From positions 248,001-312,000 of the forward strand of contig JAPMOS010000004.1 in NCBI GenBank assembly GCA_027972325.1: a stretch of DNA of 64,000 bases, given 5' to 3'. Shown piece after piece: positions 36,715 through 47,077 of this stretch. The position numbers and the translations under genes were made by a program. The notes beneath the pieces were generated by a model that was not told the origin of the DNA, ran no database searches, and was given only the letters and a program-made list of their open reading frames with translations. Source of the DNA: Paratrimastix pyriformis. Its lineage: Eukaryota > Preaxostyla > Paratrimastigidae. Numbering within the stretch: the stretch's first letter is position 1; each line of letters begins with the position of its first letter.

Positions 36715-39278
36715 TGGAAACGCCAACAAGCACCGCCCCAGCAACCGCTGTCGCTGCCTCAGCAGCGGAAGTCGGTGAGGAATGGGTGGAAAAATACAAA
36801 AAGGAATGCGTTCAGCAGTTCCAGGTGCTTGCTGTTCGTGTTGATCCACCGAAAGCGAATGCTTACAAACAGCCATTTTCCGGGTCTGATTATTGTCATA
36901 CCCCCCGATTTTGGACAAGCCTCTTCTCAGGTACGCATTGAACGAACCTCGCCAGCGTGTTGTCATCCCCGATCCCGAACGTCCCGACAAGAGACTGTTC
37001 CTGTTCCGCAAAGGGATTCAGGGTCTGTCACCATTATTGTCATTGTTGATGACGTTTATATCTGACCCGAAAATAGAGCTCTCCGATCTCCCGGAGCCCA
37101 TCCAGAAGCAGATCCGCGACGAGGGTCTCGAGGTCACGCACCATCCCGTCACCATCACCTACGACATGCTCACCGCCGGTCCGGTCCCTCGCGCCCCATT
37201 GCCCCCTGACCTCGCAGACTACCCCCCCGCCCCTCAGAAACCGTCCTGCGGGCTCTGTTGGGGCCCGGCGTCGAGATCCCGGTCAGCTTCGAGACGGTGG
37301 GCCACATCGCCCACCTCAACCTGCGCGAGGACTTGCTCCCCTTCAAGCGCGCCATCGGACGAATCCATCTGGATGTCCGCCCGCCCGCCCGCCCGCCCGC
37401 CCTTCCCTCCCCCGCCGCCCCGCCGGCGCATCCCCACCTGCCTCGGACTCGGGTGGGCCGGCCGCGTTCGACCTCATCGCCCCCCGAGATGCTCGCCAGG
37501 CTTCCGGGGGCCCCGCCCCTGCCCCTGGGAACACAGCCCCTGCCCCTGCCAGGCGACCACCGCAGCCAGCGCAGTGATGGACCGCCCGCCCGCATCCTCG
37601 CAGCCCATTTCCCCCCAAATGTGTGCACCAGCGTCGTCATGCTCACCCACCTACCCACCTCCTCGCCCCCATCGGCCCATGCAGAAAGCGCCCTCCATCC
37701 GGACGGTGGTCAACAAGGTGAGCACCATCGAGAACGAGTTCCGGGTCTTCCCCATGGAGGTCATCGCCGGGGAGAACGACCTGGTCGCGGAGATGGTCCG
37801 TTGCGCCGCCTGGTGGCACCACCCCTCCCCCTTCCCCCTCTCCTCTGCACCTGCGGACTGATCTGGGGGCCCGCCCGAGCGCAGAAGGAGCACGGGTGCC
37901 GCTTCCGGTTCGACTTCAGCAAGGTCTACTGGAACTCGCGCCTCCAGGAGGAGCACAGCCACCTCTCGGGGCTCCTGGGACCCAGCGACGTCCTCGGTCG
38001 GCCTTGCCCTCCGTGCATGCATCCCCCCCAGCTCCTCCACCCACCTCCACCCACCCCTCCTGCCCGGGGTCTACATGTCCTCTCGGTCGGCTGCCCGCAG
38101 CGGACATGTTTGCGGGCGTGGGCCCCTTCGCCATCCCGGCGGCCAAGCGGGGGGCGATCGTCTACGCCAACGACCTGAACCCATCCTCGGCGGCCTCCCT
38201 GGTGGAGAACGTCCGCCTGAACAAGGTCTCCATCCCCCCGCAGCATCCGCCCCGCATTTGAGGACTGGGGGGGGGGGGGGGGGGGGGTTCACTGCGATAC
38301 GGGGCCCGCGGCTCATTGCCTTCCAATGGTGCCGATTGGGCCTCGCACGGATGGGGGCAGGTCGGCCACCTGATTCGCACCTTCAACATGGACGGGCGCT
38401 TCTTCATGCCCCACATCATCGATGCCTACTGCGACGCCGTCACAGCGGGCACCCCCACGCCGCCATCCGCTCCGGCTGCTGCTGAGCCCGAACGTGATCG
38501 TTCTGGCAAAGTCAAGAAGGGGGCGGCCCCCAAAGGCGAGGCCCCATGGAAGCTGCCCACCCACATCGCCATGAACCTGCCCGCCCTTGGGCCCGAGTTT
38601 TGCGGTCTGCAGAGTCACGGGAAGCCATTCTGAGTTGCACTCACATCCGGTTTGGCAATTTTCTCGTCGGCATTAGATGCTTTCGTTGGTCTCTATCGTC
38701 GGGTGGCTGAACTGCATGCCCAAGGCCGTCTCCCGCCTCCTCCATCCGTGTCCGCCCCCATCAGCAAGCCCAAGGCGGCCCAAGTCGCCGCCGCCACTGC
38801 CACTGCCACTGCTACCGCCACTGCCACCGCCACTGCCTCCGATGCCACCGATGTCCCCACAGTGGCGGCGCCGCCACAACCCGAATATAGCCTGGCAATG
38901 TACATGCCCATGGTGCACTGCTACGGGTTCACCCGATCCCCGCCTTCTCAGCGGAAACAGGATTATTGCGAGGTCTGCAGTGCTTGAATCGTCCCAACAC
39001 TCACTGGTGCCCAGCGGATCGCTCGCGCGTGGGATTTTGTGAAAGCCCCATCGGCCGGCGTCCTGGTTCTGGACCCCAGCAAGACGGAGTTCCGCGAGAT
39101 CCGCGACGTGGCCCCCAACAAGATCATGGTATGCGCCTCTTTCAGGTTACCGGTGGCTGTGGCTCTTGCGGAGCGTCTCAGTCCCAGGGAGATCGACGCC
39201 AAGAGGAAGCAGCAAGAAAGCGACGAGGACCGTGCCTCAGATCACGATGGCACGAAACGAAGGGGAGACGAGGTCTGA
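36715..39278 (+). CDS. TRM5: tRNA (guanine37-N1)-methyltransferase TRM5
   Basis: Makes m1G37 next to the tRNA anticodon using S-adenosylmethionine, which prevents frameshifting. ATG 36715 opens [26 protein letters not shown], a GTCTGT intron, then [20 protein letters not shown] and [11 protein letters not shown], a GTCCGG intron, then [20 protein letters not shown] (about 37260). Next come [20 protein letters not shown] and [13 protein letters not shown] (about 37690-37795), [20 protein letters not shown], and the SAM-binding signature [20 protein letters not shown] with YANDLNPSS (about 38100-38190). [15 protein letters not shown] carries the NLP-type catalytic motif. Insertions rich in Ala/Thr (about 38790-38850) lengthen the C-terminal half. 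[15 protein letters not shown] ends the core; stop TGA 39278. One intron has a poly-G tract on the coding strand, against the usual trend. Very secure. Confidence 0.95.
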
Positions 39279-39279
39279 A

Positions 39280-39824
39280 ATGACGGCCGACATGGATCGG
39301 GTCTCTTCTGACACGAAATTTGTTAGGAATCTGCGCATACGAAAAGACCACGCGAGACGCCCCAATCCCCCCCAGCAAAGTAAACTGCTTCCTGCCCCTC
39401 CGACCTCCGAACGCAGGGTGCCGGCAGATGACAATACAGCCAGCGCAATGGAAGCTAGAGTTGAATTCAAGGTTCTCTCCGAAGGGCAGCAAGCCAAGCT
39501 TACAGAGGAAAAGACACCGTACCGAGTGGCCGTTCAACAATATATTCGGCAGCATCCGGATCTTTCCCACCTAATTATGGCGTTGATCGATCAAATCGTC
39601 ATTGAACAGCCAGAAGATATGCTTCGGTTCACCTGCAATTTTATGCAACAGCCGGGACTCTCTGACCTGGTTGCGGCATATTCGAATAAAAGGAAAGAAG
39701 ACCTGGAGGTTTTTTCGAAAATGGTCTGCCTTGATTTGCCCACCAGTTCTGTTGACACCTCCCGTCTCTCTCGCACCTCCCCCTCCCCCCCTCCCCCCCC
39801 CCCCAATAGATGAAGGAACAATAA
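39280..39824 (+). CDS. Small RIIa/DPY30-like domain protein
   Basis: Starts at ATG 39280, one base after the TRM5 stop; an in-frame ATG at 39248 inside TRM5 is possible but less likely. After a basic N-terminus, the core YRVAVQQYIRQHPDLSHLIM and ALIDQIVIEQPEDMLRFTCN resembles the RIIa-like dimerisation helices of ciliary and AKAP-binding proteins (a hydrophobic helix, then ..KPEDPL.F). The last intron (donor GTCTGC, long C-rich tract, acceptor CCCAATAG) adds only MKEQ before TAA 39824. About 150 residues. A role in the axoneme or in docking is inferred from the fold only. It could share the TRM5 promoter or have one inside TRM5. Confidence 0.62.
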
Positions 39825-40075
39825 GCTCTTCCTCAGATGAACGAACAATAATGCACGGGGCGAGCGGTTCATGTCCGCCAAGGCTCCACGGTCCAGAGTC
39901 GCGCCATCTGGCGTCTCTCTTGGAATATGTACATGTCTTCCCTTTTTTTGCGACGCTTCGATCTGGCAGCAAACAATAATTGGGGCAGTCTCGTTTCCAA
40001 ACCTTCCATCTTCCCACAAAATCAAAAGAGAGCCCAAGGAGGAAGCCCACATTCTCTTAGATCGAGACGGAACGT

Positions 40076-40750
40076 TTAGAGGCGGCGACCACGGCGACCA
40101 CCCTTCCGGCGAGTGCTGTCGGTGGGGATGGGGGTGACATCCTCTGAAAAATAGAGGTCAGTGACGTGAAAAAGAAAGACGAGCAAGCACAAACCAATGC
40201 GGCCAATCTTCATGCCAGCGCGGGCCAGAGCGCGGAGAGCGGCCTGGGCACCAGGGCCGGGGGTCTTGGTGCGGACACCACCAGTGGCGCGGAGCTTAAT
40301 GTGGAGGGCAGTGATGCCAAGAGCCTGGCAGCGAGCAGCAACATCCTGGGCGGCCATCATGGCGGCGTAGGGAGAGGACTCATCACGATCGGCCTTAACC
40401 TTCATGCCACCGGTAATGCGGACAAGGGTTTCGCGGCCAGAGAGATCAGTGACGTGCTAGAAGGGCACAGTGTCCATTAAGGAACGATAGTATCGAATTG
40501 TACAAACCACGAAAGTGTCGTTGAAGGAGGCATAGATGTGGCAAACACCGAAGACGAGCTCACCGTCCTTGCCGGCCTTCTTGAGGGCGTTGGCAGTGGA
40601 CTCCTCCTTCTTATCCTTCTTGGTGGCGGCAACCTTATCCTTGGGTGCTTCCTCCGACTAATTATCGCGAGGAGGAGATAAAAAAAGAGGAGAAGGCAAG
40701 GAACGCCGATCAGAAAACTATTACCTAATTCAAGGAGCAAAACAAACCAT
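40076..40750 (-). CDS. RPS14: 40S ribosomal protein S14 (uS11)
   Basis: Small-subunit protein of the mRNA-binding platform. ATG 40750 stands alone as exon 1: the ATG is followed directly by a GTTTGT donor, and an acceptor (AATTAG at about 40661) joins [39 protein letters not shown] follows, then an intron (donor GTTTGT) to [40 protein letters not shown] and [21 protein letters not shown] last intron leads to the universal tail [20 protein letters not shown] with TAA 40076. The C-terminal half is nearly identical to animal RPS14. The Lys-rich N-terminal extension is longer than usual. Confidence 0.95.
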
Positions 40751-40985
40751 CGTTTGAGAGTGTGAGCGCTAAAAGGGAGAAAATAACCCCGTCTCACCCC
40801 ATTTCGCTCGGGTTTCAAACTCTCCGTTTTCCACGTCTCCTCCTTGTTCAGAGGATCTATTTCTATTGTTTTTGTCAGGCGCATGGTATTCTCGAGTTTT
40901 CTGTTGCCGCCATTTTTTTCTTTTTGCCGCACATCATCCATCATCAATGTTGGCAAAGAGGGACTCATCTTCACTTTAACCTTCT

Positions 40986-42070
40986 TTAATGATCATCCCC
41001 CTCTTCGACGATGTCATCGAATGGCACGGTGCGGCCTGGCACCGCCCGCCTCGCTGCAGGAGCCACTGAATGCCCGCCCCGTTTGGCCGCACGGATGGGG
41101 GACTGTGGACGCACGGGGCTGATGATTTCTTCCCGGATCATGGAAACTGGAGCCTCGGGGGCTGGCCAACGTCGTTGCCGAGATGGATGCTCGTCGAAGC
41201 GGCACCACTGCTGGAAGAAATCCACTTGTCCTGCACGCACGTCCCGCGAGGATTTCGAAAAGTCCGTGCAGGCCGTCGTGGGGGCCCTCCCCCCGCACAC
41301 GGAGGGAACCCAGACCTGGCGTCAGAGGAAGACGCTCGTCCTCTGGGATTTGCCGTGCAGGAATCATGGGCGTTCCGCCACCTCGGGCGGGCCCTTTGTT
41401 CGTGCTCGGCGCCCCTCCCCCCGGGGGTGGACCCAGCCGGAGAAAGAGACGTGTCCCTGGGGCCAGCACCGGAGAGGGCAATGGAAATGGAGCCCGCTGT
41501 CGACAGGTCCACATCCAGGGCAGGTACTCCGTTACCAGGACCGCGGCGGGGTAGCCGCCTGCCCCACCCCCCAACGGCAGGCAGGGAGGAAGGAACGGGA
41601 GTGAGATGAGGCCCACGGGTGAAGTCGCGCAGAAGCGGCGGAACGAACCGGGGGTGCCCATGAGAGACAGAAAGTCCGACGTGTAGAAGAGGGCCGCGAT
41701 GCGCCCCTGGCACTCGCGGCACTTGGCCTGCACCTGGGCGGGGAGGAGTGTGTCAGCGGGTCCGAGCGATGGATCTGGGAGCCACCCGCCCGACCTGAAA
41801 AAGGGCTGGTTTGGTGAGGGGCAAGAGGCCCCCGGCGGCTCCGCTCTCGCCGTCGGGCGCGTCGTCGCCCTGAGTGGCCGATGAGCGGCCCAGCTGCTGC
41901 GACGGGGGCGGCGGCCGGATGTTGGCCGGGCGGGCGTCCATGAGCCCGTGGGCCGCGATCAGGGCCCCGTACCTCTGCAGGGGGTTCTCGCCCTGGCCCT
42001 GGGCAAGCCCCGTCCCGAGAGAACGTGGCGGCCGGTGGGATCGGGCGTCGGCATCCCGGACGCCTGCCTG

Positions 42071-42105
<35 letters not shown>

Positions 42106-44838
42106 GACCTGGGCCCAGGCGGGTCGGCCGCTCTCGAAGCACATCGCGTCGCTGAGCAGGCGGGCCGAGCGGGCCGTGTCGCCCATCGAGCGGTCGTACT
42201 CTTGGAAGGACAGGTAGTTCTGCAGCCCCCCCGGCCACCACCACCCCGGAGGCACCAGCAGCCCACAGGCGCTCGGAATCGCATAGGCCCTTGCATGGGA
42301 CCGTGGGAATACCCACCCCGGGCAGCCGGGAGGCGGTCTTGCGTGGGGCGCGGACCTGGTGGAGGTAGAGCGTGATGACATCCTCCGAGGTGGGGCACCG
42401 CTCGAGCATGTCCTCCACGCAGTAGTCGGGAGGCGGCTTGCCGCCCTGCGGTCGGGAAAACCGGGAGGCGTAAGGGCCGTGGTGGGCCGGAGGATGTGCC
42501 AGGAGGCGGAAGAGGAGGAGAACGAGACCTGTCCGCCCGGTGGTGGGCTCTCGCCTGTTCGTCCCGCGGGGGGGGTCCGGCACAAGCAAAGACCGGGCGC
42601 AAGAGGAGAGTATGAGAGACGGGTCTGGGGAGGGATGTTGGGCATGAAGGGTGTCCCCTTCCCCCCCTTGCCCGCCACCAGCAGGGCCGGGCAGCGCGAA
42701 CGGACGCTTGTTGTAGAGGATCCGCCCGAGGATGTGGAAGAGCTCCGTGGGCAGGTCCCGCCCGACGGCACCCTGGCTGCGGGGGGGCGAGTGAGGCAAG
42801 GCCCGGTCTGGCAAGGGACCCGACGGACCTGACGGTGACGGTCGGACGCCGAAGGGCCTCCCGCCGGGTCGGCGCGGTCTCGGGGCGCCCCCGGGCAGGC
42901 GGCTGGGAGGCGGCCCCGGGGCCCTTGCGGGCTGGCGGAGGGCGCCGGGGCGAGAGGATCCCGTCCTCGATATCGTCCTCTTCCTCGCCGTCGCCCTCGT
43001 CCTCTTCCTCGCCCGCGTCTACGTCTGCGAGGCGCCGACCTCCGCGCGACCGAGTCGCCGGGGCACGGAGGGGCTGCGTGGCTATCTGAGGCCGGCGGGG
43101 CTGAGATGCAGGCGGGCGGGCCGCAAACCGAGGGCCCGCCGAGAATGCGAATGGTCCGACCGCTTCCGTGCCCGCGGCCCGGGGGGGAGGCGGAGGGCGG
43201 GTCCCCCTGGGCTCCCCCTCGTCGCTGCTGCTGCTGCTGTCGTCGATGACAATCACATCTGCGTGTCCCTTCCCGCCTCTGGCCGTCGGCTTGGCTTTCC
43301 TCCGCCCCGCTGCTGCGCTAGGCGCCGGCGGGCTGCGGGGCGGGGTGGCCCCGGGGGCGGGATGCTTGGCGGGGAGTGTGGGCTGCTGCTCCTCGGCAGA
43401 GTCCCCGTCGTGGTCGTCGTCCAGGATGCGGATGATCCGCCGCGGCAGCGCCGTGACGGGCAGCGGCTCCGCAGGGGCGACGGGGGCAGCGAGGGGCGGC
43501 TGGGTGTGGTGCAATTGGGGCTGGGCGGTCTGGGAGGGGGCGGCAGCTGCGGGTCGGGAAGCCGGCTGGGAGGCCCCCACAGGCGGAGGAGCGGGTGGGC
43601 CTTGGCCAGCGGGATCGCGGAAGAGACAGAGGCGACCGTTGGCGTCGAAGAGGGCCTCGTATCGCCTGGACGGAAGAGGAGGGAGCCGGTGAACGGACTG
43701 GGCCACAACGCGACGGCCCGACAGACGGGTCGAGGGGCCGCTCGGCATCGGCACCAGTGGCCCGGGGAGGGGCCGATGCAGTGCGTGTGTAGAGCTCGAT
43801 GGTGTTGATGGCATTGCGGATGTCCCCATGGGCCGATGCCACCACCGTGTCGAGCACGCTTTGGGGCGGGATCGGCCGGGGGGGATGGAAACTCGCCAGG
43901 TGGTGTCGCAGCGCCCGCATCATAAACGTCGTTGCGATGGGGTTAAACCTACATCCTCCCATCCCGACCGAGCAGGGGAAGAGGAAGATGCGTGGGCTGC
44001 GAGCGAATGGCCAGCAGACCGGACGGGGCGCACCAGGGGCACCCGGGCCAGCAGCTTGGGCATGACCGAGTCGGTGGGCCCATGCCCCGAAGGCGTAAAG
44101 ACGACGACTACAGTGGTGGCCGACTCCTGGGCAGTACTGCAAAGGGCTTCCACCCATTCTAATGGTGGTGGGTGGTGGGGGGGGGATCGAGTTCGTGGAA
44201 GGGAGAAGCGAGGTGTGCCAAACCGTCACATGCCGACTGAGTGTGAAAGTAAGGGATCTCATCGATCAAGACGACGCGAGACGGCGAAGACGTTCCCCCG
44301 GACGGCGAAGACGTTCCCCCGGACGGGCCGACAGCCTCTTCGAAGAGGGACGGATACCTATAGGAGGGTCAGGAAGGCCGGGCGGCGAAAGCAACTGGCC
44401 GTTCAGAGCGAGCGAGAAATTCGCGAAAGTGCTGGATCCGGCGCTGGTAGGGGACAAAGAAATCGCCTCCTAGAGGCAGTCAGATTCCGTCCTTCAAGAT
44501 TACGCGATGGCAACCTTGCTCTTCCCACGAAGAAGTCGATTCGGTGTACTCAATCAACTCCAAGTTGAGACTCCGGGCGAGTGCTTTGACAGTCGCGGTC
44601 TTTCCAGAACCGGACGGACCGATGAGAAAGACTATCTGTCCAACATGTGTCTCGTGTGGGGAGAGCCGACGAGTTCGCCGCGAGAGAATCTCAGAAACCT
44701 CTTGAACTTTCTTGCGGTTGACGGCGAGCTCGGATTCCTTGAGAGCTGCCACCGGGACAAGCGCGAGAAGATTGGAAAAGCCTGTCTTTGGCTGTCTTCC
44801 CGGTCACCCCCGGCTGAATCAGCTGATCTTCCTGTCAT
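40986..44838 (-). CDS. RAD17: RAD17-like checkpoint clamp loader
   Basis: RAD17 replaces RFC1 to load the 9-1-1 clamp at damaged DNA. ESELAVNRKKVQEVSEIL then IVFLIGPSGSGKTATVKAL (Walker A, about 44610) match the RAD17 opening. SAHGDIRNAINTIELYTRT (about 43820) is the AAA+ sensor-2 helix pattern (SxGDIRxAIN). FHILGRILYNKRPF (about 42720) and YCVEDMLERCPTSEDVITLY (about 42420) follow, then an intron to HQNYLSFQEYDRSMGDTARS (about 42210) and RLLSDAMCFES. These fit the RAD17 C-terminal collar region. The end is VPFDDIVEEGDDH, TAA 40986; an acidic C-terminus is also known in RAD17. The start is unresolved: ATG 44838 is out of frame with the first sure exon unless an unseen intron intervenes. Large Pro/Ser-rich insertions occur at about 43000-43700. 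Confidence 0.85.
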
Positions 44839-44855
44839 TCTCGTCAGTGTAAAGA

Positions 44856-46494
44856 ATGCACGCTGGTGGGTCGCTGTTGGATACGGAGGCGTTTTTGTTG
44901 GGGGTCAACTATTGGCCTCGAAAAAAGGCCGTCTCAGAATGTTGGAAAAAAATTGACCCCGCGGAGATCGCCGACGACTTTTTGTTGATCAAGAATGTGG
45001 GCATGAACGTCGTTCGCATCTTCTTGCTCTGGTTCGTCTCACCTTCCATTTTTTGTCATCTTTTCCCAGGGAAGATTTTCAGCCAGAATACGGCACTGTC
45101 TCTGCCGAATCGTTGGAGAAGCTCGTCCGCGTGGCCGACATCGCCGAGCAGCAGAATCTGCTTCTCGACGTGACCTTTTTCACGGGTCACATGAGCGGCC
45201 CCAATTGGGTCCCCGCGTGGTTGCTCAATGGCGGCCCGATGAAGCGCCCCGCTTACCAGGTGATCAGCGGGGTCAACCCAGGGTCGGGAACTCCCCACGT
45301 CGCCGACGAGGGCTACGAGAACTTTTTTGAGAGTGAGCGCGTGCAACAAGCGCAAGAGGTGCTCCTCCGCGAGGTGGTGACGCGCTTAGGGCGGCACGCA
45401 GGCGTCGGCATTTGGAACCTGGGCAATGAGCCCGATCTCTTGGCCGTCCCGTCCACGCCCACCGCTGCCCAGCGTTGGGTCGCCCGAATGACGGCCGTAA
45501 TCCGGACATCCGACCCTCTCCACCGGTTTGCGGGCAGTGATTTTTGGTGGCACCTCCCCTTCCCCTCGTTGGCAGGCCCGTGACGTGCGGGCTCCACGCG
45601 CCCTCTTTGCTCGAGTCGAACAATCTGCGACCCCATGAGGTCTTTGTTCCCTCGGATCTGCTGCCGGTCATCCACGGGTACCCTATGTCCGTCTCCAATC
45701 GATCCGACTGCTAACCGCACGACCGATCATCGAAGGTATGCGGCCGCCATTGCACGCCGGCCCCTTGATGAGGCCTTTGTGCCCTTCCTCTGCGCGCTCA
45801 CTGCCGCTATGTGCCGGGCCTCCCTGGGCGCTGACAAAGACCCGGCTCTGGTTGCTGCCACACTCGCCGAGGTCGGCTCGACGTGTCAATCCCACCATCG
45901 CACCTTCCTCCGGCCGACGAACTAGGAATTCGGAGGCTGCACCCTCCCCGAGCCGGACCAGCCATCGACACACTGGGAATTCGCCACTTTTGGGAGGTCT
46001 GAGGGTCGCGTTTCCCACTCCGACCATCCGGCTCACACCGCGCGGCCGGGGCGGCACTCTTGGTTAGCGTTCGGCGGCAGTTCATGGCCTCCCAGCAAGA
46101 TTTCGCCAACTTCCTCGAGCTCGTGCTGCCCCTCTTGGTTCGGGTCGGGGCTCGAGGGGCCATGCTCTGGTGCTTCGCCGACTACGCCCAGGACCTCTAC
46201 GGGTCTGCGGACCATGCATACCCCCTCCCTCACACTTGGGCCATCACCGACCGGCACCGGCACACCGCAGGGTGCCCCCGCTCGACCAGCAGCGCCATGA
46301 GCGGCACTTCGGCCTGGTCAACGCCGACGGGACGCTCAAGCCGCATGCCGAGGTCATCAGGCGCTTTGCAGCCACGAGGCCCTTACGGCGGTCGGTTGCC
46401 CAGTCGTGCGCGCACGCCTCTCACGGGCACAGCACACGCAGACATGCGCACATGCATGGGCCCACGTGCACACACCTGTCACGCACCTGGAACC

Positions 46495-46525
<31 letters not shown>

Positions 46526-46753
46526 ACGCACGTACACGCACGCACGCACGCAAGCACGCACTCATTTTCCGACGGGTTTTCCGGGCTCAGGATGGACCCC
46601 GCCACGTGGGAGGGCCAGCCCGATCTCTCTGGGATGCTGTCCCCCTACGGGGGCTCCCTCACCCGGTGGTACGACGAGGTCGCCGAGGGAGACCGATTCA
46701 TCCAGCTTAAAGCCCTCTACGAGCGCTTTTGTGGCGCCGTCGGCCACTCGTGA
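44856..46753 (+). CDS. GH5-like TIM-barrel glycoside hydrolase of bacterial type
   Basis: Likely endo-beta-glycanase or mannanase. ATG 44856 gives LLGVNYWPRKKAVSECWKKI and FLLIKNVGMNVVRIFLLW; an intron (donor GTTCGT, 45031-45068) restores LLW-EDFQPEYG. LLLDVTFFTGHMSGPNWVPA follows, then VGIWNLGNEPDLLAV with the acid/base Glu of the NEP motif (about 45428). DEAFVPFLCALTAAM and LAEVGS (about 45868) sit where the nucleophile strand is expected. GARGAMLWCFADYAQDLY, HFGLVNADGTLKPHAEVIRR and WYDEVAEGDRFIQL close the barrel; stop TGA 46753. I recall this sequence style (GVNYWPR...VRIFLLW.DFQP) from bacterial GH5 proteins. No signal peptide is visible, suggesting a cytosolic or unusual location. Nucleophile assignment is tentative. 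One intron carries a C tract followed by CA repeats. Confidence 0.8.
46497..46560 (+). repeat. Poly-C plus (CA)n/(CGCA)n in a GH5 intron
   Basis: About 17 C residues run into CA and CGCA repeats, upstream of the acceptor GGGCTCAG of the last exon. Confidence 0.88.
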
Positions 46754-47077
46754 GAGGATATTTTGCGGATTATTTGGCTTTGCAGAATCCGTCCACGGAA
46801 CAAAAGAATTCGAGCCGGAGGAGAAAAGAGACGCGCGGGGTGAGACACGCGCACACAAAAACAAAAACGGTGTGGAGGTGTAGAGAACGAGAGACAGGAT
46901 GAGAGGCAGTCCACGTGAACAACGAGCACGCACAACAGACAAAAAGACAATCACGCGAGTCCACAGAGAAAACCACAGGATCAGGGGTGCACAGATGGGG
47001 TGCATCATATACAACGAGACGGGGAAGAGGGGAAGGGCGACCGTGGGGGGTCGTCCGCGGCCGGGCTGCGGGGCAAC
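46754..47077. other. Convergent intergenic region
   Basis: About 320 bases between the GH5-like stop (+) and the DHH-like stop (-). It is A-rich on the plus strand up to 46990. I see no gene, clear hairpin or poly(A) signal; it probably holds both 3' ends. Confidence 0.6.
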
